From assembly GCA_934351705.1 (NCBI GenBank), contig CAKRJK010000105.1, forward strand, positions 1-5,923: DNA of 5,923 bases. The letters are read 5' to 3'. A program made the translations under genes and the position numbers. The notes below the pieces were generated by a model. It saw only the letters and a program-made list of their open reading frames with translations. It did no database searches and was not told where the DNA came from. The stretch is from an uncultured Lachnospiraceae bacterium (lineage in GTDB: Bacteria > Bacillota > Clostridia > Lachnospirales > Lachnospiraceae). Each line of letters begins with the position of its first letter. The first letter of the stretch is position 1. Shown here piece after piece: positions 1 to 5,806 of this stretch.

Positions 1-112
1 CTCTTCTTCCCGACAACATCGGAACGATCTCATATTTATCTTTTAACTCCTGTTCAATCGTTGCTAAATTTACGGTATTATCATCTACTACCAATATACG
101 CATTTTTTCCAT
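1..112 (-). CDS. Response regulator receiver protein, N-terminal fragment (cut by window edge)
   Basis: Only the first 37 codons are present; the gene continues beyond position 1. The translation begins MEKMRILVVDDNTVNL, the first beta strand of a CheY-like receiver domain with its paired acidic residues (D10, D11) that bind Mg2+. The phospho-accepting Asp and any output domain lie outside the window, so the output is unknown. The start at 112 is favoured because a perfect GGAGGA (121-126) sits 8 nt upstream; a second ATG at 101-103 would be 17 nt away. The gene begins 17 nt after the stop of the hybrid kinase on the same strand, so the two are almost certainly co-transcribed, and this is the natural phosphate acceptor for the kinase's Hpt domain. 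That partnership is inferred from position. Confidence 0.85.
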   Translation of the reverse strand, partial: MEKMRILVVDDNTVNLATIEQELKDKYEIVPMLSGRR

Positions 113-129
113 TTTTCAAGTCCTCCAAA

Positions 130-2985
130 CTACCAATTACTAGATTCTTCCAAAAGTTTTTGCAACTTCTCTTCTGCCTCGTCATCTTCATAGAGTTTTA
201 GATGAGATTTGATTTCTTCTAATTTTTCTTCTATCTCCGGAGATAACTCACATTCCAGAATATCTTCTATCGTTTCCATTGACGATTTCGGATTAAAATT
301 CTCCAAATCAATCAAGGCAAATCGCATTTTTTCAACAAGTGTCCTTGTATCAATCTTTCTTGCTCTGGTCAAATCTTTTGCCTTCAACCGCCCTTTCTTG
401 ATCAAAACTCTTCGGATTTCGCCTAATATCGCTGCATAATCGTTCAAAAGCTGTTCTACATTCTCATGGACAAACTCATATCTTCCCTCTCTCGCGGCAA
501 ATTCATGCAGCTTTGCCTCCTCCGAAAGCTTCTCTGCACCGATGTTTGCAGCCGCACTCTTTAACCCGTGTGTCTCAATGTCATAATTCAGATAATCTTT
601 TTCATCTGCCAGCTTGCGGATTAACTTTAATTTGGCTGTTCCGTCCATCAGGAACAATTCGAGTAAATCCAGATAATCGTTGAGTGTGCCTTTTTTCCGC
701 TCGGTTGCCTTGTATACATTCACATCTGTCATGTATATGCTTGCCAGCTCATCCTCTGTGATAAGATCCGGTTCTACCTCTTTGTCGGTATAATTCTTGT
801 ATGCCGCCGGAATCCACTTGCTCAGCTTGCCGTGCAGCTCTGTTTTGGAAATCGGTTTTGCAAGAAAATCCTGAAAACCATTGCTTAGGAATATCTCTTT
901 TGCACCGTTTAAGGCATTCGCCGTCAACGCGATGATCACAGGGTGTTTGCCGTTTCTGCCACACTCGCTTCGTATCGTCTTTGTCGTGATGATTCCGTCC
1001 ATCTCCGGCATCATGTGATCCATGAAAATCAATTCATACTCACGCTCTTTGACCAGCGCGATCGCTTCGTTTCCGTTCTTTGCCTCATCTATCTGGAACT
1101 CATATTCCGTCAACATCTTGTGAGCCACCTTTAAGTTCACAAGATTATCATCCACAACCAACACTCTGCACTCCGGTGCGGTAAACATCAATTCCTGTTT
1201 GCCCACAATATCTTTTGTGCTGATCGGAATCTCCGTAATACTTCTGATATCTTCGATTTTCTGCGGTATCTTAATTGTAAATACCGTTCCTTTTCCGTAG
1301 ACGCTGTCGACTAAGATGGTTCCCTTCATCAACTTGACAAGCCGCTTGGAAATCGTAAGTCCCAGTCCTGTTCCCTCAACCTTCCGGTTCTTCTTCGTAT
1401 CCACCTGTTGGAATTCCTCAAAAATCTTGATCAAATCTTCTTCCTTGATTCCGATTCCGGTGTCCTCAACACGGAAAATCAACCACAACTGCTCGCCGTC
1501 ATTTTCCTGCTGGGATACACTCAGTTTGACATATCCGTCTCTTGTGAATTTTACCGCATTGTTCAATATATTAATTAATATCTGCCGGATTCTTCCCACA
1601 TCGCCGTATAGCTTGTGCGGAATGGTTCCGTCCACTTCCCACATAAGCCGGATTCCGTGTTCCGCCGCTACAATCTTGATCATGTTGGTGACTTCTTCAA
1701 TCAGCACTTGCAGATAATATCCGTCCTCCACCAACTCCAGCTTGCCCGACTCTACCTTTGACAAATCCAAAATATCATTGATAATTCCTAACAGATTCAA
1801 GGATGCCGTCTTGATGTCACATGCAAAATCATACATCTTTCTGCCGCGGCTCTCCTCGATAATCAGCTCGCTCATACCGATAATAGCATTCATCGGTGTA
1901 CGAATCTCATGCGACATATTTGCGAGGAATTCACTCTTGGCACGGCTCGCCTGTTCCGCTTCTTCCCGCATCTCCATAATCTCGCCGATGAGTTCGTATG
2001 TGTCTGTCACATCAAAAATCAACATGGCATATCCGCGTACCGTTCCCTCGTTATCCTTCAGTTCCTTAAGATGACTCTCATAAAAGTGGTCACGGAATGC
2101 GAACTCACTCTTGCCCGATACATTCAGTAAATCCTCCGGGAAATCTTCAATTTCCTCTAAGGTATCCAACTCTCCTCCCGCAAGCTCCGGGAATGTCTGC
2201 AATGCCGCTTCGTTGTAGCTGACAATCCTCTTGTAGGAATCGAAAAATACGACACCGTCATCCATAATTTCAAAAATGTCCCTAGACGCGCTTCGATACA
2301 TATCAAATCCCGTATTATGCCACATAAAAATAATCAACAGTGAAATTAAGATACACAAAGTTACCGGCACCGGGTAGAAAGGAAGCTCTATAAGATTCCA
2401 CCGCTCTACAATCATCATAACCGCCGGAATGCAAGACAGCAGGGCAATCACCGTCAATGTCTGACGATGTTTTTTGCTCTTGGATTTTTTGATTCCATAC
2501 ATGAAAATTCCGAATACCACGACATACGGTATCGTAATGGATATGATCTCATACAGCCAGAATACCGGTCCGTACTTTAATATCAGCTTAGAGCAGCCTG
2601 ACCTTGTTACCAGCTGTGCATATGTATAATACAGATTGTGTGAACCGCTTGTCGCAATTCCCACTACGATTGCATTATCTAAAATTCCCAATATCCAGAT
2701 AAAAGGTTTGGGCAGTCTGGCATCACAATACCGATTCAAAAACAGCATATAAATCCATAAAAGATAACAGCCGCCTATCCTCTGTATACGCGACGCAAAA
2801 AGAGCAGTCTCTAAAGTTGCCGCCGTCACCTCAAACAAATAACCGATATTAAACCACAGAAGTGCCATCATGTAACAGAGCAGTAACCTGTTCTCCCTTG
2901 TCACTTCTTCTTTCATCAATATGACTATTGCTATTGCAGCAACTACTAAACCTGCTATTTGTAAACCGACTACAAATTGCTGCAT
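130..2985 (-). CDS. 7TM-type hybrid sensor histidine kinase with PAS, HisKA, HATPase, REC and Hpt domains
   Basis: Membrane sensor kinase of 951 residues carrying a multistep phosphorelay in one chain. Seven hydrophobic segments (about 5-24, 33-53, 71-85, 95-111, 140-165, 176-193, 203-222) resemble the HisKA_7TM sensor region. A PAS-like domain follows (about 232-335), then HisKA with SHEIRTP (His359), and HATPase_c with the N box around N475/N476, the G1 motif DTGIGI (508-513) and the G2 motif GTGLGL. The receiver domain has acidic pair D612/D613, phospho-acceptor D656, T688 and K710. The Hpt domain has ETHGLKS with His806. Residues 870-951 form a charged helical tail beyond Hpt that I cannot assign. 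All catalytic residues are intact. The start is supported by AGAGG at 2995-2999, 9 nt upstream, and by an extended -10 box at 3029-3037. It precedes a separate receiver gene. The ligand is not evident. Confidence 0.95.
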   Translation of the reverse strand: MQQFVVGLQIAGLVVAAIAIVILMKEEVTRENRLLLCYMMALLWFNIGYLFEVTAATLETALFASRIQRIGGCYLLWIYMLFLNRYCDARLPKPFIWILGILDNAIVVGIATSGSHNLYYTYAQLVTRSGCSKLILKYGPVFWLYEIISITIPYVVVFGIFMYGIKKSKSKKHRQTLTVIALLSCIPAVMMIVERWNLIELPFYPVPVTLCILISLLIIFMWHNTGFDMYRSASRDIFEIMDDGVVFFDSYKRIVSYNEAALQTFPELAGGELDTLEEIEDFPEDLLNVSGKSEFAFRDHFYESHLKELKDNEGTVRGYAMLIFDVTDTYELIGEIMEMREEAEQASRAKSEFLANMSHEIRTPMNAIIGMSELIIEESRGRKMYDFACDIKTASLNLLGIINDILDLSKVESGKLELVEDGYYLQVLIEEVTNMIKIVAAEHGIRLMWEVDGTIPHKLYGDVGRIRQILINILNNAVKFTRDGYVKLSVSQQENDGEQLWLIFRVEDTGIGIKEEDLIKIFEEFQQVDTKKNRKVEGTGLGLTISKRLVKLMKGTILVDSVYGKGTVFTIKIPQKIEDIRSITEIPISTKDIVGKQELMFTAPECRVLVVDDNLVNLKVAHKMLTEYEFQIDEAKNGNEAIALVKEREYELIFMDHMMPEMDGIITTKTIRSECGRNGKHPVIIALTANALNGAKEIFLSNGFQDFLAKPISKTELHGKLSKWIPAAYKNYTDKEVEPDLITEDELASIYMTDVNVYKATERKKGTLNDYLDLLELFLMDGTAKLKLIRKLADEKDYLNYDIETHGLKSAAANIGAEKLSEEAKLHEFAAREGRYEFVHENVEQLLNDYAAILGEIRRVLIKKGRLKAKDLTRARKIDTRTLVEKMRFALIDLENFNPKSSMETIEDILECELSPEIEEKLEEIKSHLKLYEDDEAEEKLQKLLEESSNW

Positions 2986-3028
2986 AAAAATCTACCTCTT
3001 CCCTCAAATCTGAATACTATTATGTCTT

Positions 3029-3037
3029 ATTATATCA
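3029..3037 (-). promoter_or_regulatory. Extended -10 promoter of the kinase/response regulator operon
   Basis: On the minus strand the sequence reads TGATATAAT: a consensus TATAAT (3029-3034) with the upstream TG of an extended -10 box. No good -35 exists at 17 nt; a TTGTAG lies 20 nt upstream, which is too far. Extended -10 promoters can work without a -35. Transcription would begin near 3022, giving a leader of about 37 nt that carries the kinase ribosome binding site. This allows the operon to be expressed separately from the CapA gene upstream. Confidence 0.55.
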
Positions 3038-3093
3038 CAGTATCTTCCATTCTTCTACAATTTTTCTGTATATACTTTCCAAATCAATTTTAT

Positions 3094-4233
3094 TTATTCA
3101 CAATTTGACAACAATCCGTTGTCATCTATCGCAATTCCGTTTGAAATGCTTTCAATATAACGGTAAGTTGCCTGTGCCTCACTTCCTTCTTCCTGTGCTG
3201 TGCGGGCATTTTCTGCCGCCGCCGGTAAAATCCTGATCTGCACCTCGCCCTGTGCGGAGATTTCAAATTTGACCGCCATCGTACGCTCTATGCTCTGATT
3301 AAATATAAAGTTTCCCAAACTGTAAAAAATCGGCTTTCCGTTGTAATACTCGATTCCCTGAAGTACATGTGGATGGGAACCGATCACCGCATCCGCTCCT
3401 GCATCAATATACTGCCTTGCCATATTTTTCTGGTAATCCTCAGGGTTGGCATTTCTCTCTATTCCCCAGTGTACATAGACTGCCAGATAATCACACTGAC
3501 TCCTTGCTGCCTTGATTTCCTCTAAAAGCAACGTCGGATCATAGGTACAAAAGACACCCGGTGCATGATTTTGCACATTCCATGACGCAACCGGAATCAC
3601 TCTGGATGCCGCTAACATTCCGTAGCGTTTTCCGTTTACTTCAATCACTTGAAGTGCCTTTGCCCGCCCGATACTGTCTCCTGCTCCGGCATACAAAATT
3701 TCTGCTTCGTCCAATGTTTTCATTGTCTCTGACAACGGTTCCTCGCCGTAATCTAAGATATGATTATTTGCAAGCGTCACCGCATCGACTCCCATCTGTT
3801 TGAAAATATCTACATAGGAAGGATTCACGCGGAACGTAAATTGTTTGTCCTCCGCCGGTGTTCCGGTTGTTCCAAACGGGAACTCCTCATTGATCACCGT
3901 AATGTCCGCCTGTTGCAGTTCGTTTAACAGAGTTTCTCCGAGAATCCCCTGTACTCCCGATTTTTCATAATTTTGTAACACGTAGTTGCTCAAAAGGACA
4001 TCTCCCGTAAAGATCACGCTTGTACTTTGATCCTGCGGTATCTCTGCAATGGGTTCTTCCTTTGTCTCTTCTACTTTTTCTTTCTTTGGTTTTTCGCTTT
4101 TTTTTGCTTCTGTCTGTGTCTTGTTTTCGCTTTTTTTCTCTCTGTTTTCAACACAGAACAACGCTGTGCCGATACCGGCAGCCACGATCACAAACACCAG
4201 AATGCTGATAATAATTCTTTTGTTTCTCTTCAT
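3094..4233 (-). CDS. CapA-family (poly-gamma-glutamate synthesis-like) membrane-anchored protein
   Basis: A 379-residue protein with a basic N terminus and one hydrophobic segment (about 7-27), then a Lys/Glu-rich linker (about 30-66), so it is probably anchored with its main domain outside the cell. The domain matches the CapA/PGA_cap fold, related to calcineurin-like metallophosphoesterases: TGDV (76-79), NEEFP (115-119, where many relatives have NLE), LANNHILDYG (154-163), VHWG (254-257), GSHPH (285-289) and SLGNF (305-309). The His, Asp and Asn residues are well placed to hold metals. Length is typical of CapA/PgsA. The classical role is in poly-gamma-glutamate capsule synthesis, but no capB or capC partner is visible, and stand-alone Clostridia homologues lack a settled function. 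The start is supported by AAGGGG (4241-4246), 7 nt upstream. It is divergent from the ECF gene. Confidence 0.9.
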   Translation of the reverse strand: MKRNKRIIISILVFVIVAAGIGTALFCVENREKKSENKTQTEAKKSEKPKKEKVEETKEEPIAEIPQDQSTSVIFTGDVLLSNYVLQNYEKSGVQGILGETLLNELQQADITVINEEFPFGTTGTPAEDKQFTFRVNPSYVDIFKQMGVDAVTLANNHILDYGEEPLSETMKTLDEAEILYAGAGDSIGRAKALQVIEVNGKRYGMLAASRVIPVASWNVQNHAPGVFCTYDPTLLLEEIKAARSQCDYLAVYVHWGIERNANPEDYQKNMARQYIDAGADAVIGSHPHVLQGIEYYNGKPIFYSLGNFIFNQSIERTMAVKFEISAQGEVQIRILPAAAENARTAQEEGSEAQATYRYIESISNGIAIDDNGLLSNCE

Positions 4234-4288
4234 TTTTTATCCCCTTGTATATTTTATTCTTGTATCATTTTGATTGTTTTCTGATGTT

Positions 4289-4317
4289 AGTTTAATCTAC
4301 CTTTTGTCTGTTTGCAA
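4289..4317 (-). promoter_or_regulatory. Possible promoter of the CapA-family gene
   Basis: On the minus strand TTGCAA (4312-4317) and TAAACT (4289-4294) are separated by exactly 17 nt; each hexamer matches consensus at four of six positions. The leader would be about 50 nt. The surrounding DNA is AT-rich, so alternatives such as TAAAAT at 4251-4256 cannot be excluded. This is a weak assignment. Confidence 0.3.
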
Positions 4318-4354
4318 TATTTTCTTTTACTGGCTTGTATGTTTTTTTCAAAAC

Positions 4355-4374
4355 TGGCTATTTTGTAAGAGCCA
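4355..4374. repeat. Short dyad upstream of the ECF gene promoter
   Basis: TGGCT (4355-4359) and AGCCA (4370-4374) form an inverted repeat around a 10-nt spacer, and flanking AAAA and TTTT extend the symmetry with one unpaired C. A further direct TGGCT copy lies at 4331-4335, 24 nt upstream. The dyad covers the place where the -35 of the ECF promoter should be, so it may be a regulator binding site. Read on the plus strand the hairpin is followed by a T-rich stretch, so a weak terminator-like structure is an alternative, though no plus-strand gene lies upstream in the window. Confidence 0.35.
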
Positions 4375-4383
4375 TTTTCTTTT

Positions 4384-4389
4384 TATAAT
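4384..4389 (+). promoter_or_regulatory. -10 box of the ECF S-component gene
   Basis: A perfect TATAAT lies about 28 nt before the favoured start codon. Upstream -35 candidates are poor: TTTTGT at 4361-4366 with a 17-nt spacer, or TTGTAA at 4363-4368 with a 15-nt spacer. Transcription would begin near 4396, leaving a leader of only about 22 nt, too short for a riboswitch. A strong -10 with a weak -35 next to a dyad is compatible with regulation by a bound protein. Confidence 0.5.
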
Positions 4390-4417
4390 GGGGAAAAATT
4401 AAGAAAGAGGTATGACT

Positions 4418-4999
4418 ATGAAGGACACAAAAAAATTAGTTGTCACTGCTTTATTCGCAGCTTTGACCTGTATTGCAACCATGATCATCAAGATTCCGAC
4501 TCCGACTCTGGGCTACATTCACCTCGGAGATGCTTTTGTTCTTTTATCGGGTATTATTTTAGGACCGCTTACCGGAGCAATCGCCGCCGGAACAGGCTCT
4601 ATGTTTGCCGATATTTTTTCGGGTTATCTTTCATGGGCTCCGGCAACTTTTATCATTAAATTTTTAACCGCCCTGCTCAGCGGCTTTCTGTTCCGAAAAT
4701 TTCAGAAACTTTCTCACCGCAGTTCTTCTCCGTATGCAGGCATTGTGTTAAGCGGCATTCCGAGCGAAGCTGTCATGGTACTCGGATATTTCCTATATGA
4801 AATTTTCCTTGCCGCATCCGCAAGCGGAAGTTTTCAGGCAAGTGCATTGACAGGAGCAATTGTTGCAAGTGCCACCGGAATCCCGTTTAATATTTTACAG
4901 GGTGTGACCGGCATTGTGATCTGTGTTGTGCTGCTGCCTGTCTTATTAAAGATTGACGCCGTAAAACAATGGACTTTCGGAGATTATCGTTTGTCGTAA
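4418..4999 (+). CDS. ECF transporter S component (substrate-binding membrane subunit)
   Basis: A very hydrophobic protein of 193 residues with about six membrane segments, the size and topology of S components of energy-coupling factor vitamin transporters (COG4720/PF07155-like). It carries an AxxxA pattern in the first helix (A11, A15), the kind of motif used to contact EcfT, then YIHLGD (33-38), a glycine/alanine-rich second region and a PFNILQG motif (156-162) near the last helix. The EcfA/EcfA'/EcfT module is absent from the window, as expected for a group II solitary S component sharing a module encoded elsewhere. The substrate is unknown; relatives are annotated as riboflavin or thiamin-precursor transporters. 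The start at 4418 is preferred over the ATG at 4412 because GAGG (4407-4410) ends 7 nt before 4418 but only 1 nt before 4412. Confidence 0.88.
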   Translation: MKDTKKLVVTALFAALTCIATMIIKIPTPTLGYIHLGDAFVLLSGIILGPLTGAIAAGTGSMFADIFSGYLSWAPATFIIKFLTALLSGFLFRKFQKLSHRSSSPYAGIVLSGIPSEAVMVLGYFLYEIFLAASASGSFQASALTGAIVASATGIPFNILQGVTGIVICVVLLPVLLKIDAVKQWTFGDYRLS

Positions 5000-5015
5000 G
5001 GGGTGTTGGCAGGGC

Positions 5016-5115
5016 CTTACAGGAACGGCACCTTGTTCCCAACGATGTTCGAGAATTTTAGCAGTACTAACAAATCCTCTCAAAATCGTTGGGAACAAGG
5101 CGCCGTTCCTGTAAG
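5016..5115. repeat. Long inverted repeat with 31-bp arms (hairpin 1)
   Basis: The arms at 5016-5046 and 5085-5115 are reverse complements over 31 positions with a single mismatch (A5030 against C5101). The 38-nt loop contains a smaller TTAG/CTAA stem around CAGTA and a GAGA/TCTC pair. Outside the main stem, GTGTTGG (5003-5009) can pair with CCACAC (5122-5127) after an internal loop. No T-tract follows on either strand, so it is not a canonical intrinsic terminator, although it lies 17 nt after the ECF stop and could block or protect the transcript end. Arm length and near-perfect pairing exceed normal terminators and resemble small palindromic repeat elements. Confidence 0.85.
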
Positions 5116-5128
5116 AACATACCACACT

Positions 5129-5202
5129 GGCGGTTCGGCGTTGGGTGTATTGGTAGTTGTAACATGTCTAATATTCACTCCCACTCCCACCGCGAAGCCG
5201 CC
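5129..5202. repeat. Interrupted inverted repeat (hairpin 2)
   Basis: GGCGG (5129-5133) pairs with CCGCC (5198-5202). The stem continues as TTCG (5134-5137) with CGAA (5193-5196), CG (5139-5140) with CG (5191-5192) and TGGG (5142-5145) with CCCA (5186-5189), broken by single-nucleotide bulges or mismatches. The terminal loop is about 40 nt. A second CCGCC at 5416-5420 could compete for the GGCGG arm. It fits tightly between hairpins 1 and 3. Confidence 0.55.
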
Positions 5203-5211
5203 ATAACCTTA

Positions 5212-5406
5212 GGAAATGGGGCAGGGATTTGTAGGGGCTTGAAAGCATTTGTGCAATTCTTATGAATGTGAAAACAAATAAAACCATCCTTTTTCAATGT
5301 TTGAGCCTGCGAGTTTTGAAAAAGGATGGTTCGCCCTTATTTGTTTTCTCATTCATTTAGAATTGCTAAAATGCTTGAACCACCTACAAATCCCCACCCC
5401 ATTTCC
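5212..5406. repeat. 195-bp imperfect palindrome (hairpin 3)
   Basis: The left arm (5212-5297) and right arm (5316-5406) are reverse complements along nearly their whole length. Perfect blocks include GGAAATGGGG with CCCCATTTCC (5397-5406), GGGATTTGTAGG (5224-5235), GCAATTCT (5253-5260), GAAAACAAATAA (5270-5281) and the inner 16-bp stem AACCATCCTTTTTCAA (5282-5297) with its partner at 5316-5331. Interruptions are scattered mismatches, single-base bulges and one 5-nt insertion (CGCCC, 5332-5336) in the right arm. The loop is 18 nt (5298-5315). No uridine tract directly follows the stem. It ends 19 nt before the PadR -35 box. Size and structure suit a MITE-like palindromic element or a large structured RNA. 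Confidence 0.85.
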
Positions 5407-5425
5407 ACCCTATTTCCGCCCTTAC

Positions 5426-5454
5426 TTGACAAACAATATTATATGGTATATAGT
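5426..5454 (+). promoter_or_regulatory. Promoter of the PadR/DUF1700 operon
   Basis: A perfect -35 TTGACA (5426-5431) and -10 TATAGT (5449-5454, five of six matches) are separated by the optimal 17 nt. Transcription should begin near 5461, giving a leader of about 25 nt before the favoured ATG at 5486. A TATAAT at 5454-5459 is also present but would be 22 nt from TTGACA. This is the strongest promoter in the window. Confidence 0.75.
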
Positions 5455-5464
5455 ATAATACATA
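5442..5464. promoter_or_regulatory. Candidate PadR operator overlapping the -10 box
   Basis: A 23-bp dyad centred on G5453 reads TATG, 3 nt, TATA, G, TATA, 3 nt, CATA, giving eight symmetric positions per half. It spans the -10 box and transcription start, where a bound repressor would exclude RNA polymerase. PadR-family proteins are dimeric winged-helix repressors that often bind AT-rich dyads at their own promoters, so autoregulation is the likely reading. Binding is inferred; the AT-rich context makes some symmetry expected by chance. Confidence 0.5.
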
Positions 5465-5485
5465 AAATAGCAAGGAGAAATGGAT

Positions 5486-5803
5486 ATGGTATTTAACACA
5501 GGTGCCGCTCTCTTGGATGCTGTTGTCTTAGCAGTCGTGTCAAAAGACGAACACGGTACATACGGATACAAGATCACACAGGATGTCCGCAGTGCTATTG
5601 ATGTCTCGGAGTCTACCCTATATCCCGTACTCAGGCGATTGAAAAAGGAACAATTTCTTGATGTACACGATATCGAATGTCAGGGACGGAACCGGAGATA
5701 TTATCAGATTACAGAGAGTGGTAAAACTCAACTGGACTTTTACAAAAAAGAGTGGATAGATTATTCACAAGAAATCAACAAACTATTTGCAGGAGAGGTA
5801 TAA
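5486..5803 (+). CDS. PadR-family transcriptional regulator
   Basis: A small 105-residue winged helix-turn-helix protein of the PadR family, matching the short PadR type (domain plus a brief C-terminal helix). Visible landmarks are the hydrophobic first helix (LLDAVVLAVVS), TYGYKI (25-30), the recognition-helix region SESTLYPVLRRL (41-52) and the wing GRNRRYYQIT (67-76), followed by a dimerisation helix. It should act as a cytoplasmic dimeric repressor. The start at 5486 is chosen because AAGGAG (5472-5477) lies 8 nt upstream; the in-frame ATG at 5480 would be only 2 nt away. The DUF1700-type gene begins 3 nt after its stop, so the two are one operon, a pairing common in Firmicutes where the membrane partner is thought to tune PadR. 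A dyad over its -10 box suggests autoregulation. The effector is unknown. Confidence 0.93.
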   Translation: MVFNTGAALLDAVVLAVVSKDEHGTYGYKITQDVRSAIDVSESTLYPVLRRLKKEQFLDVHDIECQGRNRRYYQITESGKTQLDFYKKEWIDYSQEINKLFAGEV

Positions 5804-5806
5804 GAA

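Larger units (their letters stand above)
5000..5485. other. Gene-free region packed with inverted repeats
   Basis: No convincing gene lies between the ECF S component and the PadR gene. A 67-codon frame (5003-5206) simply runs through hairpin arms and has no ribosome binding site. The stretch holds three successive inverted repeats (5016-5115, 5129-5202, 5212-5406) and then the PadR promoter. Its outer edges carry a 7-bp inverted repeat, GTAAGGG (4996-5002) and CCCTTAC (5419-5425); the left copy overlaps the ECF stop codon. No transposase fragment, tRNA or CRISPR-type direct repeat is seen. The block could be one or more non-autonomous palindromic elements or a structured RNA; sequence alone does not decide. 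Confidence 0.6.

Noticed and set aside
1316..2074. Plus-strand open frames of 133 and 110 codons
   Set aside because: They lie antisense within the conserved HisKA and HATPase coding region of the hybrid kinase and resemble no protein family.
4020..4284. Overlapping plus-strand frames rich in Phe/Leu/Ser
   Set aside because: They are antisense to the Lys/Glu-rich linker and membrane anchor of the CapA-family gene, whose purine-rich codons produce false hydrophobic frames.
4390..4417. Vitamin riboswitch upstream of the ECF S component
   Set aside because: The TATAAT at 4384-4389 leaves a leader of about 22 nt, and no TPP, FMN or similar conserved core is visible in the divergent intergenic region.
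5003..5206. 67-codon open frame in the hairpin block
   Set aside because: It runs through both arms of hairpin 1 and part of hairpin 2, has no ribosome binding site at its start, and gives a low-complexity, unrecognisable protein.
5282..5350. Intrinsic terminator at the apical stem of hairpin 3
   Set aside because: The 16-bp stem is followed by TCGCCC rather than a run of T residues; the T-rich stretch begins too far downstream and belongs to the longer palindrome arm.
5000..5425. CRISPR array
   Set aside because: The repeats are inverted, of differing sequence and not regularly spaced; there are no repeated direct units separated by spacers.
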